64,000 bases of DNA, from NCBI GenBank assembly GCA_934435205.1, contig CAKSAK010000003.1, forward strand, positions 248,001 through 312,000, given 5' to 3'. The notes under the pieces were generated by a model, which worked only from the letters and a program-made list of their open reading frames with translations, was not told where the DNA came from and ran no database searches. Position 1 is the first letter of the stretch, and the number at the start of each line of letters is the position of its first letter. This DNA is from an uncultured Ruminococcus sp. (GTDB taxonomy: Bacteria; Bacillota; Clostridia; Oscillospirales; Ruminococcaceae). Below, in pieces: positions 1 through 8,694 of this stretch. The translations under genes and the position numbers were made by a program.

Positions 1-496
1 CGCCGTAGGTCGGGTGTTCTCTGTGTCTTATTGCCATTATCTGAGCCTTATCGTCAGTTGCGATAACAGACAGACAAGTAGGAAGTGAAATGCTGTCAAC
101 AACAAGTGAGTGATATCTTGCAGCTTTTATTGTGCTTTTCAAACCGCTGAAAAGTGGGTTTGCTGTGTTAAGATTGATATCTGTCTGCTTGCCGTGAAGC
201 TGCTGCTTTGCGTGAACTATCTTTCCTCCGAATGCTTCGGCTATTGCCTGGTGACCTAGACAAACGCCAAGTATAGGGATCCTGCCACTGAATGTCTTTA
301 TGACCTCTTCGGAAATTCCTGCGTCCTTTGGATAACCAGGACCAGGGGAGATGATGATAGCCGCAGGTGACATTTTTTCGATCTCTTCTATGGTTATCTC
401 ATCATTTCTTGCTACTGTAATGTCTTTTGTGAGTACGCCTACAGCCTGATAAAGATTGTAGGTAAAGCTGTCATAGTTGTCAATAAGTAAAATCAT
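1..496 (-). CDS. trpG: Anthranilate synthase component II (glutamine amidotransferase), 3' end outside window
   Basis: Glutamine amidotransferase subunit that supplies ammonia to TrpE for anthranilate synthesis. The N-terminus MILLIDNYDSFTYNL, the oxyanion-hole region SPGPGYP and the nucleophile motif GVCLGHQAI (Cys near residue 80) are typical of class-I TrpG/PabA. It starts 12 nt after the trpS stop, so it is the third gene of the trpE-trpS-trpG unit and should share its T-box. The C-terminal part with the catalytic His-Glu pair lies outside the window. A dual role in folate synthesis (PabA) cannot be excluded, but the operon favours tryptophan. Confidence 0.93.
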   Translation of the reverse strand, partial: MILLIDNYDSFTYNLYQAVGVLTKDITVARNDEITIEEIEKMSPAAIIISPGPGYPKDAGISEEVIKTFSGRIPILGVCLGHQAIAEAFGGKIVHAKQQLHGKQTDINLNTANPLFSGLKSTIKAARYHSLVVDSISLPTCLSVIATDDKAQIMAIRHREHPTYG

Positions 497-508
497 AGTA
501 ATCTTCCT

Positions 509-1585
509 TTACAGTACAAATTTATCAATGAAAGTTTTGTCGTTAAAGTAGTTTATGCCGATAGCATTCCTTATTTCTGATACAGTTTCGTTTGAAACTT
601 CTATTGCACGTTGTGTGCCTTTTTTAAGTATCTCTATGAGCTGCTCTTTATCTTTCTCATATTCCTCACGTCTTGCTCTGATAGGTGCGAGAAATTCCTG
701 CATAACGTTGTTAAGGAACTTCTTGCATTTCATATCGCCAAGTCCGCCACGCTCATAATGCTCCTTCATCTCTGCGAGGTTTTTATAGTCAGGGAAGTAT
801 TTAGCAAAATCTTCGTCCTTGCTGAATGCGTCAAGATAGATAAATACCGGATTGCCCTCTGTGTGACCAGGGTCGCTTACATTGATGTGTGTAGGATCAG
901 TGTACATTGACATTATCTTGTTTTTCAGCGTCTTTTCATCGTCTTTAAGATAAATGCAGTTGCCAAGAGATTTGCTCATCTTTGTGTTGCCGTCTGTGCC
1001 AACAAGTCTGTTGCAGCTTGCGTTGTCTGGGAGAACAGCCTCAGGCTCAACAAGTATATCGCACTTATAAATTCTGTTGAAGCTGTTTACTATCTCTCTT
1101 GCCTGTTCAAGCATTGGAAGCTGATCTTCGCCAACAGGAACATACTTAGCCTTGAATGCTGTGATGTCTGCTGCCTGGCTGATAGGATATGTCATAAAGC
1201 CAACAGGGAGATTTCTTTCAAAGTTTCTCATTTTTATCTCCGACTTGATAGTAGGATTTCTTTCAAGTCTTGACATTGTAACGAGGTTTGAATAGTACAT
1301 TGGAAGCTCATAAAGTGCTGGGATATGCGACTGAACGAAGAATGTTGTCTTGTCAGGCTCAAGTCCTACCGCAAGATAGTCAAGCATTACTTCAAGAATG
1401 TTTTGTCTTATCTTCTCAGGATTGTCAGCGTTATCTGTAAGTGCCTGAAGATCGGCTATCATAACGAACTGATCAAATTTTCCTGTGTTTTGAAGTTCAA
1501 CTCTTTTTCTGAGAGAACCTACATAATGACCAAGATGAAGTGATCCGGTTGGTCTATCGCCTGTAAGAATAATATTGTTGTTCAT
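509..1585 (-). CDS. trpS: Tryptophanyl-tRNA synthetase
   Basis: Charges tRNA-Trp in the cytosol. The class-I synthetase signatures are present: the HIGH-type motif LHLGHYVG near residue 17 and KMSKSLGN near residue 200. The 358 aa length is slightly longer than usual (about 330). The ATG is preceded by AAGGAG at an 8-nt spacing. It sits between trpE (19 nt upstream) and trpG (12 nt downstream), so a charging enzyme and a biosynthetic complex appear to be co-expressed from one Trp-responsive leader. Confidence 0.96.
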   Translation of the reverse strand: MNNNIILTGDRPTGSLHLGHYVGSLRKRVELQNTGKFDQFVMIADLQALTDNADNPEKIRQNILEVMLDYLAVGLEPDKTTFFVQSHIPALYELPMYYSNLVTMSRLERNPTIKSEIKMRNFERNLPVGFMTYPISQAADITAFKAKYVPVGEDQLPMLEQAREIVNSFNRIYKCDILVEPEAVLPDNASCNRLVGTDGNTKMSKSLGNCIYLKDDEKTLKNKIMSMYTDPTHINVSDPGHTEGNPVFIYLDAFSKDEDFAKYFPDYKNLAEMKEHYERGGLGDMKCKKFLNNVMQEFLAPIRARREEYEKDKEQLIEILKKGTQRAIEVSNETVSEIRNAIGINYFNDKTFIDKFVL

Positions 1586-1604
1586 GTTATTAACTCCTTA
1601 TAAA

Positions 1605-3080
1605 TTATAATTTGCTTGCTTCTTTTATTGCATTTATAACAGCCATTGCCTTGTTACATGACTCCTGATATTCGTTCTCAGGAACAGAATCTGCGACAAC
1701 TCCGCCTCCTGCTTGGATATAAGCCTTGTTATTTTTGAAAAGCACTGTTCTTATAGCGATACAAGTATCCAGCGAACCGTCAAATGCAAGATAACCAACT
1801 GTTCCGCCATAAAGGCCTCTTTTTGTTGTTTCAAGCTCGTCGATTATCTCCATTGCTCTTACCTTCGGTGCGCCTGAAAGAGTGCCAGCAGGAAGAACAG
1901 CCATAAGTGCGTCAAGAGGTTTCTTATCTTCTCTCAATGTACCCTTTACATTTGATACAAGGTGCATCACCTTTGAATATCTTTCAACTATCATCATGTC
2001 TGTAACAGTTACAGAGCCGAACTCAGAAACCTTTCCTATGTCGTTTCTTCCAAGGTCAACGAGCATTGTGTGTTCAGCTCTTTCCTTTGGATCGTTGAGA
2101 AGCTGTTGTTCATTGCGGATATCTTCGTCGTAGGTCGCTCCACGCTTGATAGTGCCTGCAATTGGTCTTGTTACTACTGTTCTGTTTTCTACTGATACCA
2201 GCATTTCTGGTGAAGCGCCTGCAACAGCATAATCATTGTGCTTAAAGTAGTAAAGGTAAGGTGACGGGTTAGTGGAGCGGAGCATTCTGTAAACGTCAAA
2301 GCTGTCAGGCGGATTGTCTATCTCAAATCTCTGTGACGGAACTATCTGGAAGATGTCGCCTTCCTTGATGTATTCCTTGGCTTTTTCAACATTTGCGAGA
2401 TAATGTTCCTTTGTGATGTTAGATTTTACTGTGATGTTGTCCTCCATTGTTTTTGGAGTTTTCATAACAGGCTTGTAATTTCTAAGAGTTTCAACTACTT
2501 CGTTACATATCTTTTCACATTCTTTGTATTTAGTTTCAAGATCATCGCTCTTATTGATGTTGAGGATTATTACAGCCTTGTTTGAAAGGTGATCGTAAGC
2601 AACGATCTTTTCAAAAAGGTGCAGATCAGCGTCAGGAAGTTTAAGATCGTCCTCAGGTGGGTTACACAAAGTTTTCTCAAAGTATCTTATCATATCGTAA
2701 GCGAAAAATCCTATTAGACCACCTGTAAGCTTTGGATAATTATTAAATCTCGGTGACTTGTGATCTTCGATTATATCAGAAAAGAAAGCGATAGGATCAT
2801 CGACTGTTACTCTTTCATCAGCCTTGCCTTTTTCTTTAATAGTAATAACGTGCTTGTCAAGAATATACTCACATTTAGGATCAATGCCCACATATGAATA
2901 TCTGCCCCACTGATCTTTATTATCTACAGATTCAAGAATGAAACAGTCATCATACGCCTCGTGCAGACAGTTAAAAAGTTGTATTGGCGTACATGAATCC
3001 ATGAGAAGCTCATAGAATACAGGCACAGTCTTGTAGTTTTCAAAAAGTTCCTTTACTTGTTCAATAGCAGGGTATAGCAT
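1605..3080 (-). CDS. trpE: Anthranilate synthase component I
   Basis: Converts chorismate to anthranilate with TrpG. The 491 aa protein begins MLYPAIEQ; this ATG has AGGAGG 7-8 nt upstream, whereas a longer reading frame to 3146 runs into the T-box terminator and is rejected. The N-terminal domain has the ILES/RYSYVG region where tryptophan feedback binding occurs. The C-terminal chorismate-binding domain has PAGTLSGAPK and a TRPIAGT motif. First gene of the tryptophan unit. Confidence 0.96.
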   Translation of the reverse strand: MLYPAIEQVKELFENYKTVPVFYELLMDSCTPIQLFNCLHEAYDDCFILESVDNKDQWGRYSYVGIDPKCEYILDKHVITIKEKGKADERVTVDDPIAFFSDIIEDHKSPRFNNYPKLTGGLIGFFAYDMIRYFEKTLCNPPEDDLKLPDADLHLFEKIVAYDHLSNKAVIILNINKSDDLETKYKECEKICNEVVETLRNYKPVMKTPKTMEDNITVKSNITKEHYLANVEKAKEYIKEGDIFQIVPSQRFEIDNPPDSFDVYRMLRSTNPSPYLYYFKHNDYAVAGASPEMLVSVENRTVVTRPIAGTIKRGATYDEDIRNEQQLLNDPKERAEHTMLVDLGRNDIGKVSEFGSVTVTDMMIVERYSKVMHLVSNVKGTLREDKKPLDALMAVLPAGTLSGAPKVRAMEIIDELETTKRGLYGGTVGYLAFDGSLDTCIAIRTVLFKNNKAYIQAGGGVVADSVPENEYQESCNKAMAVINAIKEASKL

Positions 3081-3111
3081 AAATATTCCTCCTAAATGTT
3101 TTTTTGTCGTA

Positions 3112-3420
3112 AAATTGGCAATAAAAAAAGTCCTGTCATCACACATAACATCTAGTTATGGGACGATAGAACCGTGGTGCCACCCAATTTCCCGATAATA
3201 AATTATCGGCTCACAGATACGCATTCTGACTAGCAGAAATCAATATCCTGTCCTTTAACGCAGGAATCACGGCGAGTGATACTCGTTAAAACTTTCACAC
3301 CGCTCCTCACAAATCCATTCATCTGAAGAAAACGTATCAGCTCACACCTACCGCTGACTCTCTGCGACCTTTTGCATCAAACTACTTACTTTTGCTCATA
3401 GGATTTACTGTATTAACTTT
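3112..3420 (-). promoter_or_regulatory. T-box riboswitch (tryptophan specifier) for trpE-trpS-trpG
   Basis: Read on the minus strand, the leader carries the T-box core GGGTGGCACCACGG (about 3173-3190), which can pair in the antiterminator. It is followed by a GC-rich stem that ends GGAC then a run of seven T (about 3123-3129). Upstream is a Stem I with AGAGAG and GGTGTGAGC elements and a specifier region GAATGGATT; the UGG codon at 3317-3315 matches tRNA-Trp, as expected for this operon. Uncharged tRNA-Trp should switch on transcription. Confidence 0.92.
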
Positions 3421-3426
3421 AATCCT

Positions 3427-3455
3427 ATTATATTCCTATGTTTCTAAAATGTCAA
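3427..3455 (-). promoter_or_regulatory. Promoter of the T-box/trp operon
   Basis: Minus-strand TTGACA (3455-3450), 17-nt spacer, TATAAT (3432-3427). It places transcription start near 3420, just before Stem I. Confidence 0.85.
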
Positions 3456-3549
3456 TATCAGAAAATGTAAATATTATTGCTATTATGTAAACATTCTTTT
3501 GCAATTTGGATTTATACCAAAATAAATAATTTAAAATTTTCAATATTCC

Positions 3550-3578
3550 TTGCATTTATAAGTAATGTAGTGTATAAT
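3550..3578 (+). promoter_or_regulatory. Promoter of the AI-2E family gene
   Basis: TTGCAT (3550-3555), 17-nt spacer, TATAAT (3573-3578), about 37 nt before the ATG at 3615. Confidence 0.7.
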
Positions 3579-3614
3579 AAAGTAAAAGTTAAGGTAATTA
3601 AGAAAGGAAAATAT

Positions 3615-4937
3615 ATGAAAGTACAAACTAATAAGAAATACACCACAATTGCATTTTATGCAGTTATTGTTATTGCTATAAATGTGCTTTTGGTAGTGGC
3701 TGTATTTAAATTTAATACGATCTTAAAGCTTATTTCCACGCTTATTTCTGCACTTACGCCTGTTATAGTTGGTCTTGTTATCGCTTTTCTTATCAATCCT
3801 ATAATGGTGAATTTTGAAAAGCTGTTCAGAAATAAAGTGGTAAAAAATCCAGCTAAGAAAAAGCTTACCAGAGCCTGCTCAGTAACTGTAGCGTCACTTG
3901 TTTTTCTGGGGATAGTTGTTGGACTTATTTATGTTGTTGTTCCAGAGCTTATAAATTCCATAATTGATATTTTTAACAATGCATCTAACATCGTTGTTAA
4001 AGTGCAGGGTTGGATAAATAAGCTGTTTAAAAACTATCCTGATATCGAAACAATGGCTACGGAGAAGCTCAAAGCTTTTTCAACTGATTTTGGAACCGTT
4101 ATCGAGAAGATACAGCCGATGCTTGAAAATATTCTTTCGGGTGCATGGGGCGTTATCAATGTTCTTAAAAACTTTGTATTTGGATTTATCGTTTCTATCT
4201 ATATGCTTTGCAGCAAGGAAAAGCTTCTTGCTCAGGCTAAGAAGATAATCATTGCAAACACCAAAAAGTCTACATGTGAGAAGATCATGAGAGTTTGCAC
4301 TGAAACTAATAAAGTTTTTGCAGGCTTTTTGAGCGGAAAGATCATTGACTCGGCAATAATAGGAGTTCTTTGCTTTATAGGTCTGACTATCATGAATATG
4401 CCTTACAACATCATGATAAGTGTTCTTGTGGGTGTAACTAATATTATCCCATTTTTTGGACCGATAATCGGTGCGATACCATCAACGGCACTTATGCTTC
4501 TTATTGATCCTAAAAAAGCCATTATACTTCTCATTTTCATAGTTATTCTACAGCAGTTTGACGGTAATATTCTTGGACCTAAGATACTTGGTGATTCTAC
4601 TGGGCTTCCGGGTTTTTGGGTGCTGGTATCACTGTTCTTCTTTGGAAATTTGTTTGGGTTTATAGGTATGGTCATTGCAGTTCCGACTTTTGCATTGCTT
4701 TATACTTTTACACGAGAGAGCGTTGTTCAGCGGTTAAGAAAGAAGAAGCTCCCTGTGGATACCGATTATTATATGGAAGATGTTGAGCATTTGTATAAGA
4801 AAAATGAAAAGCGTATTCCGCTTACGCCTGAACAGCTTGACGCCATGGTCATTCCAAGTGCCGATGAGGTAAATGAGGTCAACAGAGAGGAAGAACCAGA
4901 AATAGTTGACGATCACAACGAGAATAAAGATCAGTAG
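3615..4937 (+). CDS. AI-2E family (UPF0118) membrane permease
   Basis: Polytopic membrane protein of 440 aa. The start at 3615 has AGAAAGGAAA upstream; an in-frame extension to 3477 overlaps the promoter and is not used. About seven hydrophobic segments are visible: two N-terminal, two near residues 100-125, and a dense C-terminal set from about 235 to 375. A long amphipathic stretch lies in the middle. The segment with NIIPFFGPIIGAIPS and the GLPGFWVLVSL motif are hallmarks of the AI-2E/PerM family. Members have been linked to autoinducer-2 export or Na+/H+ antiport, so the substrate is open. The acidic C-terminal tail is cytosolic. Monocistronic, convergent with the next gene. Confidence 0.85.
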   Translation: MKVQTNKKYTTIAFYAVIVIAINVLLVVAVFKFNTILKLISTLISALTPVIVGLVIAFLINPIMVNFEKLFRNKVVKNPAKKKLTRACSVTVASLVFLGIVVGLIYVVVPELINSIIDIFNNASNIVVKVQGWINKLFKNYPDIETMATEKLKAFSTDFGTVIEKIQPMLENILSGAWGVINVLKNFVFGFIVSIYMLCSKEKLLAQAKKIIIANTKKSTCEKIMRVCTETNKVFAGFLSGKIIDSAIIGVLCFIGLTIMNMPYNIMISVLVGVTNIIPFFGPIIGAIPSTALMLLIDPKKAIILLIFIVILQQFDGNILGPKILGDSTGLPGFWVLVSLFFFGNLFGFIGMVIAVPTFALLYTFTRESVVQRLRKKKLPVDTDYYMEDVEHLYKKNEKRIPLTPEQLDAMVIPSADEVNEVNREEEPEIVDDHNENKDQ

Positions 4938-4946
4938 ACGCAAAAA

Positions 4947-4985
4947 GAGCGGCCTGTTCACACTTCATAGTGAGCAGACCGCTTG
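4947..4985. terminator. Bidirectional terminator between convergent genes
   Basis: Stem AGCGGCCTGTTCAC / GTGAGCAGACCGCT with a short loop lies between the stops of the AI-2E gene and the carboxypeptidase gene, with A- and T-rich flanks. Confidence 0.8.
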
Positions 4986-4986
4986 T

Positions 4987-6390
4987 TTATTTCATGTATT
5001 TTTTCTGAATTTTTGCAATATGTATCACAGAGTATATTACTATAAGTGCAATAAGTATTGTTAATGTGACCTTGAATACAGATGATTCAAAGTATGACTT
5101 AGCTATTTTAACCTTAGCTTTGACTTGGGAACGTTCTACTTTAGTTGTGGAAACGAGATCTATAGTTGCAAGCACCTCACCTTTGTAGACAAGTTCCATT
5201 TTACCAAGCACATCGCCAACTTCAACAGGTGCAACAACGTTGTCAAAAACGGTTATTTTCTTTTCCACATCATTTACTGATATATCTACAGGCCACAGCC
5301 TTGTAAAACCATTTGCAGGTTTTAGATTTGCATAATCTATGCCGTCGCCGTAGCTTACCTTTACATCACGGACTTCGCTGTTTTTGTCCACAAAATCCGT
5401 TGCTACAAGACTGGAAAATGCCCATTTGTAAAGACTGATGTGATCAAGGATGTTGTAGTAAACATTATCTCCACCATATATGGAATCAGGATCTTCCTCA
5501 CCCTTCTTCACATCTTCTTCAAGCTTATCCATAGGGGCACCCATTGTCACAATAAGATATGAGGTGCCTTCATATTCCGCATATGAAGCTAAACATCTTC
5601 CAGCGGAGTCAAGGGTGCCTGTTTTTATGCCTTTAGCATAGGAGTAGTAATAATCGGTCATTGAGTCAAGCATAAGGTTTGTATTATAAATATCTGTACC
5701 ATCTGAGTGATAAGAGGTGGATGCCATATGATAGCTTGGCAGACAGACGATATCACGAAATACTTGATATTTGCTTATGGCATATTCGCAAAGAGTAGCC
5801 ATATCCTTGCAGGACGAATAATTCTGCTGCGCCCACAGACCATGTGCGTTTGAAAAGTGTGTATTTTCCATGCCGAGTTTTTCAGCTTTTTCATTCATAA
5901 GGTCTGTAAATTCTGTTATGGAATCGGACACATTCAAAGCGATTATATTCGCTGCTTCACATGAGGATGGGATAAGCAGTGCCGCCAGGAGATCATAACA
6001 GCTTACTTCTTCACCAGGTTGTATATCAGCTGTTGAAGCACCAGTATCATATAATTCATCAAATGCTTCCGAGCCTGCGGAATAGTATGTATCTTTCAGC
6101 TTTTGTTCATCACCTTTGAATTTGTCCAGAAGCACCACGGCAGTCATTATCTTTGTTAGGGAAGCAGGCACACGCTCGTCCTCACCGTTTATGTCAACGA
6201 TAGCTTCACCGCTGTCAAGATTGACCATATAGACCGCTTCAGAGTAAAGCTCCAACGGTATCGCTTTTCCGTCATCATCATAGCCTGACGTGGGCGTAAA
6301 ATTGAATGCGCCTGCACACATTGCAGGCATTAGCAGTATTATTGTAAGAATCATACACAATATTCTGCTGATTTTGTTTTTTAGTTTCAT
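4987..6390 (-). CDS. Serine-type D-alanyl-D-alanine carboxypeptidase (PBP5-like)
   Basis: Trims the terminal D-Ala of peptidoglycan stem peptides outside the membrane. The 467 aa protein has a signal peptide (residues 1-27), the catalytic SLTK motif near residue 80, a KTG motif in YAKGIKTGT near 257, a C-terminal beta domain and a C-terminal membrane anchor (about 437-458) with a basic tail. Oddity: the usual SxN motif reads S-S-C-E (LIPSSCEAANII), so Cys replaces the Asn. The length matches the DacF/PBP5 family. No operon partner on its strand is close. Confidence 0.92.
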   Translation of the reverse strand: MKLKNKISRILCMILTIILLMPAMCAGAFNFTPTSGYDDDGKAIPLELYSEAVYMVNLDSGEAIVDINGEDERVPASLTKIMTAVVLLDKFKGDEQKLKDTYYSAGSEAFDELYDTGASTADIQPGEEVSCYDLLAALLIPSSCEAANIIALNVSDSITEFTDLMNEKAEKLGMENTHFSNAHGLWAQQNYSSCKDMATLCEYAISKYQVFRDIVCLPSYHMASTSYHSDGTDIYNTNLMLDSMTDYYYSYAKGIKTGTLDSAGRCLASYAEYEGTSYLIVTMGAPMDKLEEDVKKGEEDPDSIYGGDNVYYNILDHISLYKWAFSSLVATDFVDKNSEVRDVKVSYGDGIDYANLKPANGFTRLWPVDISVNDVEKKITVFDNVVAPVEVGDVLGKMELVYKGEVLATIDLVSTTKVERSQVKAKVKIAKSYFESSVFKVTLTILIALIVIYSVIHIAKIQKKYMK

Positions 6391-6429
6391 TGACAGCTTC
6401 CTTTCACAATGTATGTAAAGAGCCGAAGC

Positions 6430-7167
6430 TCATTCAGTTTTCTCATAAAGTATATTTGCGCCTTGTTTACCTATACGCCTTACTCTTTCAAGATATGTGA
6501 GTATATTAAGCGTTACCTGTGCATATTCACGAGATATCTTTGCATTAAGGGCAAAGTCTTTAGAAGTGAACTGATTTGGCAGTTCCTCCGGGAGGAACAT
6601 ATCAAAGTCGGCAGGGCAGTCAAGGTGTATTTCGTCAATAAGTCCCTTTGGTATTCTGTCATGACGTGAAGATCCACGCTTTTTGTTCTTTGACCAGCCG
6701 TTAAGCAATCTTATCTCCTCTGTTTCAAGCATACAAAGGCACAAATGAAATCGGGGGTTATCAAGGGTGTATTTTATTTTGTACAGTTCGGGCATGACTT
6801 CATAGATAGTGTATTTTCTCGGCGATTTGTGCTTTTCTGACAACTCTCCTGTTTCAGTATCTATCCAACGGACATATTTGACAGCAGGGATAGGGTAGAC
6901 CACTGTTACGTCACAGTAGTCAAGAAAGGCTTCAAGTTTTTTCAGCAGTTTGTTGAACTGTCTTGTTTGTATCTCGATAACACCGTTTTCGCCTACGATA
7001 TCAGCCACATATCCGCCAATGCGTATCTCCTGATTTTCGCCATATGGCTCAAAATAGTTTTTCAAAACAGCATGAAGCGTTTTCTCACCTAGAGTTCCGA
7101 TGCCGTTGCGTTCACGGCTTTTGCCTATGATTTTGTCGCAAGCCTCTTGAAATTTCAGCCTGTCCGT
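6430..7167 (-). CDS. Conserved hypothetical protein with non-standard start
   Basis: Unrecognised function. The frame is convincingly coding from the stop at 6430 up to at least 7158. It includes about 30 conserved-looking residues (for example GTLGEKTLHAVLKNYFEP) upstream of the first standard start codon, a TTG at 7065. The upstream in-frame extension has no ATG, GTG or TTG. A Shine-Dalgarno GAGGTG at 7178-7173 precedes an in-frame ACG (7167) by 5 nt and a CTG (7158) by 14 nt. An in-frame stop just before this limits the protein to about 245 aa. The sequence is rich in basic residues in its middle (KNKKRGSSRHDR), with no signal peptide or membrane segment. The start is uncertain; the minimum certain product is 6430-7065. 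Confidence 0.6.
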   Translation of the reverse strand, partial: TDRLKFQEACDKIIGKSRERNGIGTLGEKTLHAVLKNYFEPYGENQEIRIGGYVADIVGENGVIEIQTRQFNKLLKKLEAFLDYCDVTVVYPIPAVKYVRWIDTETGELSEKHKSPRKYTIYEVMPELYKIKYTLDNPRFHLCLCMLETEEIRLLNGWSKNKKRGSSRHDRIPKGLIDEIHLDCPADFDMFLPEELPNQFTSKDFALNAKISREYAQVTLNILTYLERVRRIGKQGANILYEKTE

Positions 7168-7227
7168 AAGATCACCTCAGTTTTTATTATATCAGATATT
7201 CACTCTCACGTCAATCACAAAAACGCA

Positions 7228-7263
7228 TAAAAAGAGCCTGAGATCTGCTCAGGCTCTTTAATC
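7228..7263 (-). terminator. Terminator of the PrsA-like gene
   Basis: Minus strand: AAAGAGCCTGAG, 5-nt loop, CTCAGGCTCTTTTT, directly after the stop at 7277. Confidence 0.85.
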
Positions 7264-7276
7264 ATACCATGACCCA

Positions 7277-8497
7277 TTAGGTTATGCTGTCCGCAGTTAT
7301 CTTGTCCCACTGGTCGCAATATTTGACTTCCATTTTGTCCATTCTTTCGTTGTAAAGCTTTGAGATAGCAGGTGTATCATATGAATAGATCATATCGTCT
7401 ATGTTCTGTTCTACATAATCCATATCAACCGGCAAACGCTTGATTATGAAATATCCATATGTGTCATTCTCTGTAAGCTCTGTAGAAACTGCATTTTCTT
7501 TCAGTGCGAAAGCGTCTTTTACAAGCTCCTCAGGATATCCAGTCGTATCTTTATTGAAATAATATCCTGTTGAAGGATCTTCAAGACCGAGATCCCAGCC
7601 GTACTCCTCAATAAGCTTGTCAAAGTCTTCTCCGTCCTGAGCTTTTTTCAGAACTTCTTCTGCAAGCTTCTTAGCCTTTTCCTTAGCTTTCTTTACACCG
7701 TCATCATCAAGCTTCGCATAAGCTGACTGCTTTGCGCTCGCTTTGTCTGAAAGTGACATACTGTCATAACTGTCAGCGGTACTGTCATCAAGATCTACCT
7801 GTGCATAGAAAGGGATCATAACGTGGATCTCACGGCAATACTCGCTTGTATCCTTAACTATCTTTCTGAAATCTTCTTTCTTAGTGGCATACTTTCCGTC
7901 ATTCTTGAAAAGCGTATCATTCACCTTTGTGTAGATAGTGGCTGTTTCAAGCATTTTTCTGTAAAGATCCTCTGTGAGGTAAGCTGACTTAAGGTCATTA
8001 AGATAAGCTTCATCAGAATCATATTTTGCTTTTGCATTAGCTATCTGCTCATCAATTGTCTTGTTATCGTCATCTGTAAGTTCGATACCGTTTTCTTCTG
8101 CAAGCTCAGGTGCAACAAGTTCCTGTTTAAGTGCAGTGATAACGTCCTCCATAAGAAGCTCAAAACCACCGTCAGTTGACTTGATAGTGTCAAGAGTGGC
8201 TCCGTAAGTGGAAGTGTACTTGCTTATAGTGTAATAATAGTAGTATCTGAAAGTATCAAAATCAATATCCTTGCCGTCAATGGTGCAAACGATAAAGTCC
8301 TTAGTATCAATGGACTTGCCGTCAATTGTAAGGGATGGTTCAGGTGTCTGTTTTTCAGTTGTGCTGTCAACAGATGAAACAGAAGAATCCACTGCGGAAG
8401 ATACGGTTGATGAGCTGTCGTTATTTTTGCTGCATGAAGTAAAGCTGCAAATAGCTATTGTGAGAGCTGCTGTAACAGCGGCTAATTTCTTTATCAT
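7277..8497 (-). CDS. Foldase lipoprotein, PrsA/SurA-like peptidyl-prolyl isomerase
   Basis: Extracellular folding helper of 406 aa. It has a lipoprotein signal with lipobox FTSC (Cys near 22), a Ser/Thr-rich linker, an alpha-helical SurA_N-like chaperone domain (about 60-225), and a parvulin-type PPIC domain recognisable by GEDFDKLIEEYG, a GYYF strand and YGYFIIKRL near the end. Known PrsA proteins assist secreted proteins after translocation. Single-gene unit with its own terminator. Confidence 0.85.
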   Translation of the reverse strand: MIKKLAAVTAALTIAICSFTSCSKNNDSSSTVSSAVDSSVSSVDSTTEKQTPEPSLTIDGKSIDTKDFIVCTIDGKDIDFDTFRYYYYYTISKYTSTYGATLDTIKSTDGGFELLMEDVITALKQELVAPELAEENGIELTDDDNKTIDEQIANAKAKYDSDEAYLNDLKSAYLTEDLYRKMLETATIYTKVNDTLFKNDGKYATKKEDFRKIVKDTSEYCREIHVMIPFYAQVDLDDSTADSYDSMSLSDKASAKQSAYAKLDDDGVKKAKEKAKKLAEEVLKKAQDGEDFDKLIEEYGWDLGLEDPSTGYYFNKDTTGYPEELVKDAFALKENAVSTELTENDTYGYFIIKRLPVDMDYVEQNIDDMIYSYDTPAISKLYNERMDKMEVKYCDQWDKITADSIT

Positions 8498-8631
8498 AAT
8501 AATTGTCCTTTCCTTTGAGAGAAAAATCTCTGCATAACATAAATTTAATTATATCTTATTATTGTGATGATACTGTGTGATAATTCTTAAACTTTCTGTG
8601 AATGAAATATATATTATCCAGTGCAATACAG

Positions 8632-8660
8632 TTGACAATCTAAGCCTGTGAGAGTATAAT
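8632..8660 (+). promoter_or_regulatory. Promoter of the GDPD gene
   Basis: TTGACA (8632-8637), 17-nt spacer, TATAAT (8655-8660). Confidence 0.85.
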
Positions 8661-8694
8661 ATAAATGACTTTAATACGAAAAGAGGTATTCCAT

